Positions 9,715-19,157 of a stretch of DNA of 64,000 nt are shown here, piece after piece. The stretch lies in assembly GCF_014172405.1 (NCBI RefSeq), contig NZ_WNXC01000001.1:1364001-1428000 (forward strand), in the 5' to 3' direction. Each line of letters opens with the position of its first letter. Positions within the stretch are counted from its first letter, which is position 1. This stretch comes from Pedobacter gandavensis. GTDB taxonomy: Bacteria; Bacteroidota; Bacteroidia; Sphingobacteriales; Sphingobacteriaceae. The notes beneath the pieces were generated by a model. That model was given only the letters and a program-made list of their open reading frames with translations. It had not been told where the DNA came from and did no database searches. The translations under genes and the position numbers were made by a program.

Positions 9715-10680
9715 TTGAAAAGTAAAAAAGCTATTATCGAGGACGCAGTCAACACGTTACAACTGGAAGCACAATCCATTTTAGGACTAATTGACCATAT
9801 AAATGATGATTTTTGCCAGATTATCGACCATATTCTGCAATGTAACGGACGTGTTATTGTTACTGGAATAGGCAAAAGCGCCATTATTGCACAAAAAATA
9901 GTGGCAACTTTCAATTCTACAGGCACCCCATCCAGCTTTATGCACGCTGCAGATGCGGTACATGGAGACCTGGGAATGATCCAGAAAAATGACATTGTGA
10001 TCTGTATTTCCAAAAGCGGAAACACACCTGAAATCAAAGTGCTGGCTCCTTTACTGAAACAATCGGGGAATCTGATGATTGGTATGGTGGGGCAACTGAA
10101 CTCTGATCTTGCCGTACAAGCAGATCTGATCCTGAATACCACAGTCACAAAAGAAGCTTGTCCGCACAACCTGGCTCCTACCACAAGTACCACTGCTCAA
10201 ATGGCAATGGGTGATGCCTTAGCCATTTGTCTGCTGAATGCAAGAAATTTCAATGAAGCGGATTTCGGCAGATACCACCCTGGAGGGGCATTAGGAAAAC
10301 GTCTTTATTTAAAATCCGGTGATATCGCCCTTAAAAACCAAAAACCGGCTATTCCACCAACGGCTTCTGTAAAAGATGTCATTATTGAAATTAGTCAAAA
10401 CCGTTTAGGCGCAGTCGTTGTTATTGAGGCGGATACGATTTTAGGCATCATTACTGACGGAGATATCAGGAGAATGTTAGAAAAACATACTAATTTAGCC
10501 GACATTAAAGCAAGCGATCTCATGAATCCTCATCCTAAAACTATTGAAAAAGATCTTTTAGCCATCAATGCACTGGAAGTAATTAAGGAGAATAACATCA
10601 CTCAATTACTAGTGACAGATGGCGGAGCGTACTTTGGGATGATCCATTTACATGACCTTCTACAAGAAGGCATAATTTAA
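9715..10680 (+). CDS. kdsD: Arabinose-5-phosphate isomerase (KpsF/GutQ family)
   Basis: A 321-aa SIS plus twin-CBS protein. The SIS domain has VTGIGKSAIIAQK, HAADAVHGDLGM, ICISKSGNTPE and LAPTTSTTAQMAMGDALA, followed by YHPGGALGKRL; two CBS domains occupy about 205-320. It isomerises ribulose 5-phosphate to arabinose 5-phosphate, the KdsA substrate. The start is a TTG; no ATG exists before the conserved core. manC follows after 15 nt, an apparent operon. Confidence 0.93.
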   Translation: MKSKKAIIEDAVNTLQLEAQSILGLIDHINDDFCQIIDHILQCNGRVIVTGIGKSAIIAQKIVATFNSTGTPSSFMHAADAVHGDLGMIQKNDIVICISKSGNTPEIKVLAPLLKQSGNLMIGMVGQLNSDLAVQADLILNTTVTKEACPHNLAPTTSTTAQMAMGDALAICLLNARNFNEADFGRYHPGGALGKRLYLKSGDIALKNQKPAIPPTASVKDVIIEISQNRLGAVVVIEADTILGIITDGDIRRMLEKHTNLADIKASDLMNPHPKTIEKDLLAINALEVIKENNITQLLVTDGGAYFGMIHLHDLLQEGII

Positions 10681-10695
10681 TACTTTCGATTTAGC

Positions 10696-11787
10696 ATGAA
10701 TAAAAATAATTACGCATTAATAATGGCCGGTGGCGTTGGCAGTAGATTTTGGCCAGTCAGCAGAACAGAATATCCAAAGCAGTTTATCGACTTCTTCGGG
10801 ATCGGCAAAACCCTGATTCAAAGCACTTATGAGCGTTTTTTAAAAGTCTGTCCACCAGAGAATATTTTTGTGGTCACCAATGAAATCTACACGGATATCG
10901 TTAAAGAGCAACTTCCGGATTTAGCAGTAAATCAAATACTTGCGGAACCGATCATGAGAAACACGGCACCATGCGTTTCTTATGGCTCCATGAAAATCCT
11001 CAACCTGAATCCCGATGCAACCATTGTTGTAGCGCCTTCAGACCACACCATTACCAATCAGGATGCTTTTATCGCAGCTATTGAGCAATCTTTAAAAGCA
11101 GCATCGGAAAACGACTGCCTGATTACCCTGGGCATTAAACCGAGCAGACCTGATACCGGCTACGGATATATTCAATACGTAGAAAACACACTCCCTACTG
11201 ATGATCAGATTCACAAGGTGAAAATTTTCACTGAAAAACCCAACCTGGATTTGGCCAAATCATTTATTCAGAGTGGTGATTTCTTATGGAATGCAGGGAT
11301 CTTCATTTGGTCAGCGAAGTCAATTACTAAAGCTTTCGCTAAGCACCTTCCGGACATGCATGACATCTTCCTACAAGGGAATCCGATATACAACACAGAA
11401 AGAGAAGCCAACTTCATTAGCGATGCTTATCAGCAATGCACCAATATCTCTATTGATTTTGGCATTATGGAGAAAGCTGATAATGTGTATGTTCTTCCTG
11501 CAGATTTCGGATGGTCAGACCTGGGAACATGGGCTTCCATTTATGAAATTGCGGAGCATGATTATGTAGGAAATGCGGTAATTCCAGCGGAAAAAGTAAT
11601 GATGTTCGATTCCTCGAACTGTATGGTTAACGTACCAAAAGACAAATTAGTCATCCTTCAAGGCCTCCACGATTACATTGTGGTAGAGTCCAACAACACC
11701 TTGATGATCTGTCCAAGAACAGAAGAACAAAACATTAAACAGATTGTTGCCGATGTAAAATCAAAATTCGGCACAAAATATATATAG
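10696..11787 (+). CDS. manC: Mannose-1-phosphate guanylyltransferase
   Basis: A 363-aa nucleotidyltransferase making GDP-mannose from mannose 1-phosphate and GTP. The N-terminal signature MAGGVGSRFWPVSRTEYPKQ contains the GTP-binding loop and conserved Lys; later motifs are PSDHTI, TGYGYIQ, FTEKPN and WNAGIFIW. The fused phosphomannose-isomerase domain of longer ManC/AlgA proteins is absent. The product feeds surface polysaccharide synthesis, consistent with the glycan genes at the window end. Confidence 0.95.
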   Translation: MNKNNYALIMAGGVGSRFWPVSRTEYPKQFIDFFGIGKTLIQSTYERFLKVCPPENIFVVTNEIYTDIVKEQLPDLAVNQILAEPIMRNTAPCVSYGSMKILNLNPDATIVVAPSDHTITNQDAFIAAIEQSLKAASENDCLITLGIKPSRPDTGYGYIQYVENTLPTDDQIHKVKIFTEKPNLDLAKSFIQSGDFLWNAGIFIWSAKSITKAFAKHLPDMHDIFLQGNPIYNTEREANFISDAYQQCTNISIDFGIMEKADNVYVLPADFGWSDLGTWASIYEIAEHDYVGNAVIPAEKVMMFDSSNCMVNVPKDKLVILQGLHDYIVVESNNTLMICPRTEEQNIKQIVADVKSKFGTKYI

Positions 11788-11810
11788 TCAAGACTTTACC
11801 ATTTTACAAG

Positions 11811-11856
11811 ATACATCCGGATTCTGGCATAACCAGAACCCGGATGTATTGTTTTT
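11811..11856 (+). terminator. Rho-independent terminator after manC
   Basis: ATACATCCGG and CCGGATGTAT form the outer stem, TTCTGG and CCAGAA the inner one with a single mismatch between them, followed by GTTTTT. Confidence 0.8.
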
Positions 11857-11887
11857 AACAATTTTTGCCTCCAAATTTATCATTACA

Positions 11888-13159
11888 ATGACTAAGTATT
11901 TATACGGAATTGACTTTGGAACTACCAATTCTGCCCTATCCATTTATGACGATGAGAAAAAAGAAATCATCGCAACCATTACTGTTCCTTCCATTCTATA
12001 CTTCAAAGATGAGGCTAATGAAACAGAATCTATTACACATTATGTTGGGGAAGAGGCTATAAACGCCTATATCAATGACGGGATGAAAGGCCGTTTCATG
12101 AAATCAGTCAAAAGGGTGCTCCCAAGAACCAGCTTCATTGAAACGCGGGTATTCACTAAGAAATACAATGCCTCAGACCTGGTGACCCTAATTTTAAAAG
12201 ACCTGAAGCTTAAAGCAGATAAAATTATTGGCTATGACTGCCAGAAAGCCGTTATTGGCCGTCCCGTTTTCTTTGATGATGAAAGCACTGCAAAAGATGC
12301 ACTTGCCCAAAAACGCTTGAACAAGGCTGCAGAGAACGCAGGTTTCACAGACATTCGTTTTCAGTTTGAACCCATTGGGGCTGCTTTTGCTTACGAGCAG
12401 ACCATTACCAAAAAAGAAAGAGTACTGGTAGCCGATCTTGGAGGTGGAACAACGGATTTCACCTATCTGGAGTTAGATCCGGCAAAGGTAGGCAGCAAAG
12501 ATCGTAAAAATGACATTTTAGCGACTGGTGGTATTTATATTGGTGGAGACAGTTTTGATTCTTCTTTCATGTGGGATCAGGGAACACCGCATTTCGGTAA
12601 AGACACGCTTTATGAGGCTTCGCCAGGCAAGATGCTGACCGTGCCTAATTCCTATTTCAGTAACATCTGTTCCTGGGAGCAGATGAACTTCTTTAATGGC
12701 ATCAAAGTAAGGAATGACATCCAAACCTATTACCATTATTCGAAACAAGATCCTAAGTTCAAAAACCTGATTACCCTAACGGATCACAATCTGGGTTATT
12801 CCGTATTTCAATCTATTGAGAAAACAAAAGTTGCCTTATCCAAAAATGACGATGCTCCATTTGTATACCGCAATATGGACATAGAAATTGATCAAAACGT
12901 AACACTGGAGCAATACAACAAGATTATCCAAAAGGATTTAAGAAAAATCAGCATGTATCTGGATGAGTTTCTTACGAAAAACAAGATCAACCCTGCAGAA
13001 ATTGACAGTTTATTCCTGACTGGCGGAACCTCTATGGTTGCTGCAGTAAAGGATTTATTTAATAGCAGATTTCCAGAAGTACCTGTCAACTCAGGCGACA
13101 ACTTCATTAGTGTAGCCAAAGGACTGGCTTATAGCGGATACCTATTTGAAAACGCATAA
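11888..13159 (+). CDS. Hsp70-family ATPase without substrate-binding domain (YegD-like)
   Basis: The ATG at 11888 gives 423 aa beginning MTKYLYGIDFGTTNSA, the phosphate-1 motif of the Hsp70/actin fold. Phosphate-2 is LVADLGGGTTDFTY and the adenosine motif is LFLTGGTSMVAAV. The length covers only the nucleotide-binding domain, without a DnaK-type peptide-binding region, as in E. coli YegD. Function is unknown. An upstream TTG in frame lies inside the manC terminator and is rejected. Confidence 0.85.
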   Translation: MTKYLYGIDFGTTNSALSIYDDEKKEIIATITVPSILYFKDEANETESITHYVGEEAINAYINDGMKGRFMKSVKRVLPRTSFIETRVFTKKYNASDLVTLILKDLKLKADKIIGYDCQKAVIGRPVFFDDESTAKDALAQKRLNKAAENAGFTDIRFQFEPIGAAFAYEQTITKKERVLVADLGGGTTDFTYLELDPAKVGSKDRKNDILATGGIYIGGDSFDSSFMWDQGTPHFGKDTLYEASPGKMLTVPNSYFSNICSWEQMNFFNGIKVRNDIQTYYHYSKQDPKFKNLITLTDHNLGYSVFQSIEKTKVALSKNDDAPFVYRNMDIEIDQNVTLEQYNKIIQKDLRKISMYLDEFLTKNKINPAEIDSLFLTGGTSMVAAVKDLFNSRFPEVPVNSGDNFISVAKGLAYSGYLFENA

Positions 13160-13189
13160 AAAAAGGGAGCCTGTGTATCACAGGCTCCC
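13158..13189 (-). terminator. Terminator for rlmB (minus strand)
   Basis: An 11-bp perfect stem GGGAGCCTGTG / CACAGGCTCCC with a TAT loop, followed on the minus strand by seven T. On the plus strand there is no T-tract, so it mainly serves rlmB. Confidence 0.8.
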
Positions 13190-13210
13190 AAAATATAAAG
13201 TTTTTAAAAA

Positions 13211-13981
13211 TTATAAAGACTGACGTTGTCTAATGGCTTCGTAAAGAATCACTCCTGCCGAAACAGAAACATTCAGTGAACTGATCTCTCCAATCATAGG
13301 GATTTTAGCCAAATGATTGGCCATTCTCATGATATCATTTGAAATTCCTTCATCCTCTGCTCCCATTACGATTGCCGTAGGTGCTGTATAATCAGGGGCA
13401 TAAATTAAATCGTTAGTTTTCTCAGTACAAGCTACAATCTGCAAGCCACAGTCTTGCAAATACAAGGCTACTTTATGAAGATTCGGATGTCTGCACACTG
13501 GAATACTGAACAAGGCACCTGCCGAAGTTTTAATCGCATCGGCGTTGATCTGTGCAGAGTTTTTAGTAGGCACAATAATCGCATGTGCACCAGCACAAGC
13601 TGCTGTTCTCGCAATTGCGCCCATGTTTCGCACATCTGTGATGCCATCCAGAATCAATACCAGAGGTACTTCACCTTTCTCATAAACTGCAGGAATAATG
13701 TCTTCAATTTTCTGGAAAGTAATGGCAGAAATCACCGCAATCACACCCTGATGATTTTTCAGGGTCATTCTGTTCAGTTTTTCAACCGGAACATTATGAA
13801 CGGGTGCATCTACATCTTTCAAAAATCCTTTCAGCTCTACGATCAAATCACCGCCTAATCCACGCTGAATATAAATACTTTCAATATCCTTACCAGCTTT
13901 AATAGCCTCTATTACAGCTCGTATACCAAATACGAATTCATTATTTTCTTTAGCTCTCGCAGGTCTTCTCGAATGTTCCAT
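13211..13981 (-). CDS. rlmB: 23S rRNA (guanosine-2'-O)-methyltransferase RlmB/TrmH family
   Basis: A 256-aa SPOUT methyltransferase: an N-terminal RNA-binding substrate domain (FVFGIRAVIEAIKAG) and the knotted catalytic domain with LDGITDVRNMGAIARTA, IVMGAEDEGIS and SLNVSVSAGVILYEA. RlmB methylates G2251 in the 23S P loop; TrmH paralogues are similar, so the exact target is inferred. It is divergent from dnaB across a 210-bp gap carrying a promoter for each. Confidence 0.9.
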   Translation of the reverse strand: MEHSRRPARAKENNEFVFGIRAVIEAIKAGKDIESIYIQRGLGGDLIVELKGFLKDVDAPVHNVPVEKLNRMTLKNHQGVIAVISAITFQKIEDIIPAVYEKGEVPLVLILDGITDVRNMGAIARTAACAGAHAIIVPTKNSAQINADAIKTSAGALFSIPVCRHPNLHKVALYLQDCGLQIVACTEKTNDLIYAPDYTAPTAIVMGAEDEGISNDIMRMANHLAKIPMIGEISSLNVSVSAGVILYEAIRQRQSL

Positions 13982-14000
13982 CTTTCTTAAAATTGAAGCG

Positions 14001-14008
14001 CAAAAATA
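14001..14008 (-). promoter_or_regulatory. -7 element for rlmB
   Basis: On the minus strand this reads TATTTTTG, a TAnnTTTG match 19 nt before the rlmB ATG. Confidence 0.45.
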
Positions 14009-14178
14009 GATGAAATAATGCGATTAAAGGAAAGCAATTTCACGATGAAGCTAACTTGCTCTTTTCCACATAGTTCGGTTGATAAAAATAACCCTTCTGG
14101 AAATCTATGACCGCAAACCTCGTATTTCTCATTTTTAAATGTTCATAAAAGAATTAAGCAAAGGCACTAATTTTTCCA

Positions 14179-14186
14179 TATTTTTG
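14179..14186 (+). promoter_or_regulatory. -7 element for dnaB
   Basis: TATTTTTG ends 5 nt before the dnaB ATG, implying a leaderless or nearly leaderless transcript. Confidence 0.45.
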
Positions 14187-14191
14187 TAGCC

Positions 14192-15757
14192 ATGAGTAAC
14201 GACAACGGAAATCAGGGAACAGATAAAGCGAACTTCACTGCCAGAAAGACCAGATTAAGCAATTCCATGAACACCATGGGAAAGATCCCTCCCCAAGCAT
14301 TAGATCTTGAGGAAGCTGTTTTAGGTGCTTTAATGTTAGAAAAGGACGCCCTATCTACGGTAATTGACATCTTAAAACCTGAAGTATTCTATGCGGAAGC
14401 GCACAAGAAAATCTTCGAGGCCATTGCCTTATTATTCCAAAAATCAAAACCTGTTGATATATTAACCGTTACTGCAGAACTTAGAAACCTGGGTTTATTG
14501 GAGATGGTAGGCGGTGCTTACTATATTACCAATTTAACCAACAGGGTTGCTTCTGCTGCGAACATTGAATACCACTCGAGGATTATTTCTCAAAAATATA
14601 TTCAAAGAGAGTTGATTAGAATCTCTTCTGAGATCATCCAGAATGCTTACGAAGACACCACAGATATTTTCGACCTGTTGGATCATGCGGAGAAAAACCT
14701 GTTTGACATTGCACAGAACAACCTGCGTAGAGATACCCAGAAAATGGATGAGATTGTCAAACAATCCTTAGCCACTTTAGAAGCCCTTCGTGGAAAAAGC
14801 GACGGACTTACGGGAGTACCTTCCGGCTTTACAGACCTTGACCGCATTACCGGTGGATGGCAGCCTTCAGATTTAGTCATCATCGCGGCACGTCCTGCGA
14901 TGGGAAAAACCGCCTTCGTACTGACCTGCGCCAGAAATGCTGCAGTAGATTTCAAACGTCCGGTAGTGGTATTCTCCCTGGAGATGTCCTCGGTTCAGTT
15001 GGTGAATCGTTTGATTTCCGGAGAAACTGAAATTGAGCAAGAGAAAATCAGAAAAGGGAACCTGGCAGAATGGGAATGGCAACAACTCCATAGCAAAATA
15101 GGTACCCTAACGGAAGCGCCGTTATTAATTGACGATACCCCTGCCCTGAACATCTTTGAGTTCAGAGCGAAGTGCAGAAGGTTGAAATCACAATACGACC
15201 TACAACTGATCATCATCGATTACTTGCAGCTGATGCATGGTAAAGGTGAAGGTGGTGGTGGAAACAGGGAGCAGGAAATCGGTAGTATTTCGAGAGCCCT
15301 AAAATCTGTTGCCAAAGAATTAAACGTTCCTGTACTGGCACTTTCTCAGTTGAGTCGTGCGGTGGAGAGTAGACCTGGTCAGAATGGTAAACGCCCAATG
15401 CTATCGGATTTACGTGAATCTGGTTCCATTGAGCAGGATGCGGATATGGTACTCTTCCTATACCGACCGGAATATTACGGAATTACGGAAGATGAGCAAG
15501 GACGTTCACAAGCGGGTATTGGAGAGGTAATTATCGCGAAACACCGTAACGGTGAAACCGGTATCGTTCCTTTACGCTTCATTGGTAAATACGTTAAATT
15601 TACAGATTTGGAGGATAATTTTGCTGCACCAACGTCCTTCTCTATGGACACTAGTGCAGGCATGGCCCCTTCACAAGACTTTGACCGTCCGGCAGGAAAC
15701 GTCATCATCAAACCATCAAGAATGGATGATATGCATGACGATGACGCTCCCTTTTAA
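14192..15757 (+). CDS. dnaB: Replicative DNA helicase DnaB
   Basis: A 521-aa hexameric helicase. The N-terminal DnaB domain (PPQALDLEEAVLGALMLEKDAL) is followed by the RecA-like ATPase with Walker A at residues 234-240 (RPAMGKT), Walker B-type LIIIDYLQLMHG, LALSQLSRAVE and DLRESGSIEQDADMVLFLYRPEYY. No intein interrupts it. It unwinds the fork 5'-3' and loads primase. It converges with chrA with only 10 bp between stop codons. Confidence 0.97.
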   Translation: MSNDNGNQGTDKANFTARKTRLSNSMNTMGKIPPQALDLEEAVLGALMLEKDALSTVIDILKPEVFYAEAHKKIFEAIALLFQKSKPVDILTVTAELRNLGLLEMVGGAYYITNLTNRVASAANIEYHSRIISQKYIQRELIRISSEIIQNAYEDTTDIFDLLDHAEKNLFDIAQNNLRRDTQKMDEIVKQSLATLEALRGKSDGLTGVPSGFTDLDRITGGWQPSDLVIIAARPAMGKTAFVLTCARNAAVDFKRPVVVFSLEMSSVQLVNRLISGETEIEQEKIRKGNLAEWEWQQLHSKIGTLTEAPLLIDDTPALNIFEFRAKCRRLKSQYDLQLIIIDYLQLMHGKGEGGGGNREQEIGSISRALKSVAKELNVPVLALSQLSRAVESRPGQNGKRPMLSDLRESGSIEQDADMVLFLYRPEYYGITEDEQGRSQAGIGEVIIAKHRNGETGIVPLRFIGKYVKFTDLEDNFAAPTSFSMDTSAGMAPSQDFDRPAGNVIIKPSRMDDMHDDDAPF

Positions 15758-15767
15758 ACGATAAAAT

Positions 15768-16976
15768 CTATACGAAATAACCTAATAAAATGCCCGCCAA
15801 TACGATTATTGGTGGGCTTATTTTTGTAAAATTCAGCACGAGAAAAGTACAAACCATCACGCCTATTGCCATCAGATTTAAGCCCATGGGCTGTACCAGC
15901 AATATGAAAGCTGCAATGATAAAGCCGACACTTACGGCATTAATCCCCACCATAGAATACTTGATGCGGGAAATCTTTTTCAAATCTTCCCAAAACGGCA
16001 CAATAAACAAGACCAGAATCAAGCCTGGCAAATTGATCCCCATAACTGCGACTAAACCGCCCAGCATCTGACCGGTCAGTCCATAGCCAAAGGTTTTCAT
16101 ACTTAAAGCGCCTACATAACTGGTAAATGAAAAAGTGGGGCCTGGCAAAGCCTGCTGTAAAGCAAATCCAGAAAGAAAATCCGTTCCGTTCAGGTAATGT
16201 TTCATCTCTACGAACTCTGTAAACATCAAGGGCACCAGAACTTGTCCGCCGCCAAAAATAAAAATCCCGTTTCGGTAGAAATTCTCGAACAATCTGATTG
16301 GTAAGCTAAAAAGAGAAGTACGGTTAATGATGGCACCCAAAGCTGCCAGAATAAGTAACACGCCAATAAAGTAGATCAGCTTTTTAGGGTTGATATTTGA
16401 AAACAAGCGCACCCTAAGCTCACTTTCCTCTTTTGGTGTACCGATGGCGGAAGAAATCATCCCCCCTATTAAAATGGCAATCGGAAATACATAAGCATTC
16501 CTCAATACCATGGTACCCACCACAGCAGCAACGGCCAGAAAAATGGTCAGTTGCGAAACCAATACCCTTTTTGCCAGATTATAGGCCCCAAAAGCGACAA
16601 TCCCCAAAGCGATGGGTTGAATATATTCCAGAATTTCTCCAAACTTTTGCTGTTGACCCCATTTCGCAAAACTAATGGCAGCAAATGTCATCAATGCTGC
16701 TGAAGGAATGATCCAAATGAGAAAAGTAATCAGCGCCAGTTTTAAACCGCCTACCTTATACGCAATGCCGACCAATGTTTGGGTAGAAGCCGGCCCTGGT
16801 AGCACCTGCGACAGTGCGTTTAACTCCAGGAGCTCCTCTTCCGTAATATACCTGACGTTTTTTACAAAATATTTAAGCAATAAAGCCAGGTGTGCCTGTG
16901 CCCCTCCAAAAGCAGTAAACGTAAAGAGGAACACATCTCTGATAAACAACAGTTGTCTTTTGTTCACCATCCCCAT
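15768..16976 (-). CDS. chrA: Chromate transporter (ChrA, CHR family)
   Basis: A 402-aa two-domain CHR transporter. Each half carries the signature: FGGAQAHLALL with LPGPASTQ in the N half, and FGGGQVLVPLM with LPGPTFSF in the C half, with about ten hydrophobic segments. Family members export chromate from the cytoplasm; several homologues have no shown chromate role. Its start is 2 nt after the stop of a small TPR gene, so the two are translationally linked. Confidence 0.9.
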   Translation of the reverse strand: MGMVNKRQLLFIRDVFLFTFTAFGGAQAHLALLLKYFVKNVRYITEEELLELNALSQVLPGPASTQTLVGIAYKVGGLKLALITFLIWIIPSAALMTFAAISFAKWGQQQKFGEILEYIQPIALGIVAFGAYNLAKRVLVSQLTIFLAVAAVVGTMVLRNAYVFPIAILIGGMISSAIGTPKEESELRVRLFSNINPKKLIYFIGVLLILAALGAIINRTSLFSLPIRLFENFYRNGIFIFGGGQVLVPLMFTEFVEMKHYLNGTDFLSGFALQQALPGPTFSFTSYVGALSMKTFGYGLTGQMLGGLVAVMGINLPGLILVLFIVPFWEDLKKISRIKYSMVGINAVSVGFIIAAFILLVQPMGLNLMAIGVMVCTFLVLNFTKISPPIIVLAGILLGYFV

Positions 16977-16978
16977 GG

Positions 16979-17314
16979 TTAATCGTCTTCGTAATCCAGA
17001 CCGGCAGCAGAATTATAAGCACCCTGCAACTCAGAAAATGCATGCATATCTCTTTTGTTTCTGGCTACGGACATCCCTTTTTGATAGATTTCCAGGGCAG
17101 CATCTTTTTGCTGTTCTTTCTCATATAGTTTACCGAGGTGGTAATAAGTACCTACATAATCTGGATGATCCTGGGTTAGTTTTAAGTAATATTCAAATGC
17201 CTTTTCTACGTCATTTGAATTGTTGTATTCTGTAGCTAAAGCGTACAGAACGAATGGATCATGAGGATCATTGGATAAAAACTCCAATAACTTTGCTAAT
17301 CGGGTACTTTGCAT
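16979..17314 (-). CDS. Small TPR-repeat protein
   Basis: A 111-aa protein with two to three TPR units (PFVLYALATEYNNSNDVEKA, YVGTYYHLGKLYEKEQQKDA) and an acidic tail. No signal peptide. TPR proteins mediate protein contacts; the partner is unknown. The chrA start is 2 nt downstream. The family is common in Bacteroidetes without defined function. Confidence 0.75.
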   Translation of the reverse strand: MQSTRLAKLLEFLSNDPHDPFVLYALATEYNNSNDVEKAFEYYLKLTQDHPDYVGTYYHLGKLYEKEQQKDAALEIYQKGMSVARNKRDMHAFSELQGAYNSAAGLDYEDD

Positions 17315-17336
17315 TTTAAATCCCTGCTTTTTTAAT

Positions 17337-17344
17337 TAGATTTG
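17337..17344 (+). promoter_or_regulatory. -7 element for etfB operon
   Basis: TAGATTTG fits TAnnTTTG and ends 15 nt before the etfB ATG. A possible TTG start at 17342 sits inside this element, which supports the ATG at 17360 as the real start. Confidence 0.5.
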
Positions 17345-17359
17345 CAAAAAGACAATTTT

Positions 17360-18097
17360 ATGAAAATATTAGTTTGTATCAGTAATGTGCCCGACACAAC
17401 GACAAAAATAACTTTTACTAACGATAATACACAATTCAATACATCAGGCGTACAATTTATTGTAAATCCCTATGATGAAATTGCCTTATCTAGAGCAATT
17501 GAACTGTGTGAGGGAGGTAAAGGAACCGTTACCGTAATCAATGTTGGAGAAAGTACCACAGACCCAACCATAAGAAAAGCACTTGCCATCGGAGCAGATG
17601 ATGCTGTCAGAATCAACGCCGCACCTAGAGACGCTTACTTCACTGCTTACCAGATTGCGGAGTATGCTAAAACCACAGACTACGACATGATCCTTTGCGG
17701 TCGCGAATCTATTGATTACAATGGATCTCAGGTAGCTGCAATGGTAGGCGAATTTTTAGATATCCCGTCGATCTCTATCATCAAGAAATTGGATTATGAT
17801 GGAACGACAGCTACCATAGAACGTGAAATTGAAGGTGGAAAAGAAGTTGTTTCTGTAACTGGCAGGTTTATTGCGAGTTGTGCAGAAGGAACTGCTGTTC
17901 CAACGATTCCAAACATGAGAGGCATTATGTCCGCCAGATCTAAACCGCTACAAGTAATTGAAGCCAAAGAAATCGCGCAAATCAGCAAGGTTACTCAGTT
18001 TGAAACCCCTGCACCACGTGGCGCAGTGAAATTGATTCCTGCCGAATCTGCAGCACAACTGATCGAGCTTTTACATACAGAAGCTAAAGTGATCTAA
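17360..18097 (+). CDS. etfB: Electron transfer flavoprotein beta subunit
   Basis: A 245-aa EtfB starting MKILVCISNVPDTT. Family motifs include FIVNPYDEIALSRAIEL, AIGADDAVRI, ILCGRESIDYNGSQV and the AMP-binding region. It forms a heterodimer with EtfA and carries electrons from acyl-CoA dehydrogenases to ETF:quinone oxidoreductase. etfA follows after 42 nt. Confidence 0.96.
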   Translation: MKILVCISNVPDTTTKITFTNDNTQFNTSGVQFIVNPYDEIALSRAIELCEGGKGTVTVINVGESTTDPTIRKALAIGADDAVRINAAPRDAYFTAYQIAEYAKTTDYDMILCGRESIDYNGSQVAAMVGEFLDIPSISIIKKLDYDGTTATIEREIEGGKEVVSVTGRFIASCAEGTAVPTIPNMRGIMSARSKPLQVIEAKEIAQISKVTQFETPAPRGAVKLIPAESAAQLIELLHTEAKVI

Positions 18098-18139
18098 ACC
18101 GTTCTATTTCCATTTATAAAATTATTTAACAAAGATCTT

Positions 18140-19111
18140 ATGTCAGTTTTAGTATATGTAGAACAAGTCGATGGTAAATTTAAGAAGTCTGTTTTTGAAG
18201 CAGTTTCTTATGCTAAAGCCATTGCAGATATACAAGGAAGTAATTTAACCGCAATATCAATTGGTAATGTTGGAGAAAGCGAATTGAAAGCGTTGGGCAA
18301 ATATGGCGCTTCTAAAGTGTTAAACGTTGCCAACGACCAATTAAAAAACTTCGTAAACCAAGCCTATGCTTCGGTAATCGCAGAAGCCGCTAAAAAAGAG
18401 CATGCAGAAGTAGTGGTATTGTCAAACTCTTTCTCTGGAAAAGGTTTAGGTCCACGTGTTGCAGTAAAATTAACAGCAGGATTAGTAGACGGTGCAGTAG
18501 AATTGCCTAAAATAGAAGGCGGTAAGTTCTCCGTAAAGAAAAATGCATTCTCAGGAAAAGCATTCGGGATCACAGAACTGACCTCTCCAATCAAAGTAAT
18601 TGCTTTAAATCCGAATGCTTTTGGCGTAAAAGAAGCTGCAGTTGAGGCGACAATTGAGACTTTCGCTCCAGAACTGAAATCAACAGATCTGACTGCAATT
18701 GTGAAAGAAATCGTTAGAGCGACAGACAAAATATCTTTACCGGATGCAGAATTGGTAGTTTCCGCTGGACGTGGCCTTAAGGGTCCTGAAAACTGGGGGA
18801 TGATCGAAGAGCTAGCCGGACTACTTGGCGCAGCTACAGCCTGCTCTAAGCCAGTCTCAGATGCAGATTGGAGACCACATTCAGAACACGTTGGACAAAC
18901 TGGTATTGCCATCAGTCCGAATCTATATATCGCCATTGGTATTTCTGGAGCAATCCAGCATTTAGCAGGCGTAAGTTCTTCAAAAGTAATCGTAGTGATT
19001 AACAAAGATCCGGAAGCTCCTTTCTTTAAGGTTGCGGATTACGGCATCGTAGGTGATGCTTTTGAAGTAGTTCCTCAATTAATAGAAGCATTAAAAGCAC
19101 ATAAAGGCTAA
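18140..19111 (+). CDS. etfA: Electron transfer flavoprotein alpha subunit
   Basis: A 323-aa EtfA. The C-terminal FAD-binding domain is intact: VVSAGRGLKGPENW, KPVSDADWRPHSEHVGQTG and GISGAIQHLAGV, then INKDPEAPFFKVADYGIVGD. The ADP moiety of FAD binds here. It pairs with EtfB immediately upstream. A small hairpin separates it from the next gene. Confidence 0.96.
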   Translation: MSVLVYVEQVDGKFKKSVFEAVSYAKAIADIQGSNLTAISIGNVGESELKALGKYGASKVLNVANDQLKNFVNQAYASVIAEAAKKEHAEVVVLSNSFSGKGLGPRVAVKLTAGLVDGAVELPKIEGGKFSVKKNAFSGKAFGITELTSPIKVIALNPNAFGVKEAAVEATIETFAPELKSTDLTAIVKEIVRATDKISLPDAELVVSAGRGLKGPENWGMIEELAGLLGAATACSKPVSDADWRPHSEHVGQTGIAISPNLYIAIGISGAIQHLAGVSSSKVIVVINKDPEAPFFKVADYGIVGDAFEVVPQLIEALKAHKG

Positions 19112-19114
19112 ATA

Positions 19115-19150
19115 AATATCCGGCTGAAACGCTTGTTTTGGCCGGGTATT
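19115..19150 (+). repeat. Hairpin between etfA and the nuclease-family gene
   Basis: AATATCCGGC and GCCGGGTATT pair over 10 bp with one G-U wobble. No T-tract follows, so it looks more like an mRNA-processing or stability structure than a terminator. Confidence 0.4.
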
Positions 19151-19157
19151 ACTTAAG

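Noticed and set aside
11849..11887. Upstream TTG start for the Hsp70-like gene
   Set aside because: It lies in the manC terminator T-tract; the ATG at 11888 begins with the conserved MTKYLYGIDFGTTN core.
13454..13858. 134-aa plus-strand frame
   Set aside because: Antisense to rlmB, with no domain.
18364..19005. 213-aa minus-strand frame
   Set aside because: Antisense to etfA, Ser/Pro/Ala-rich shadow composition without family features.
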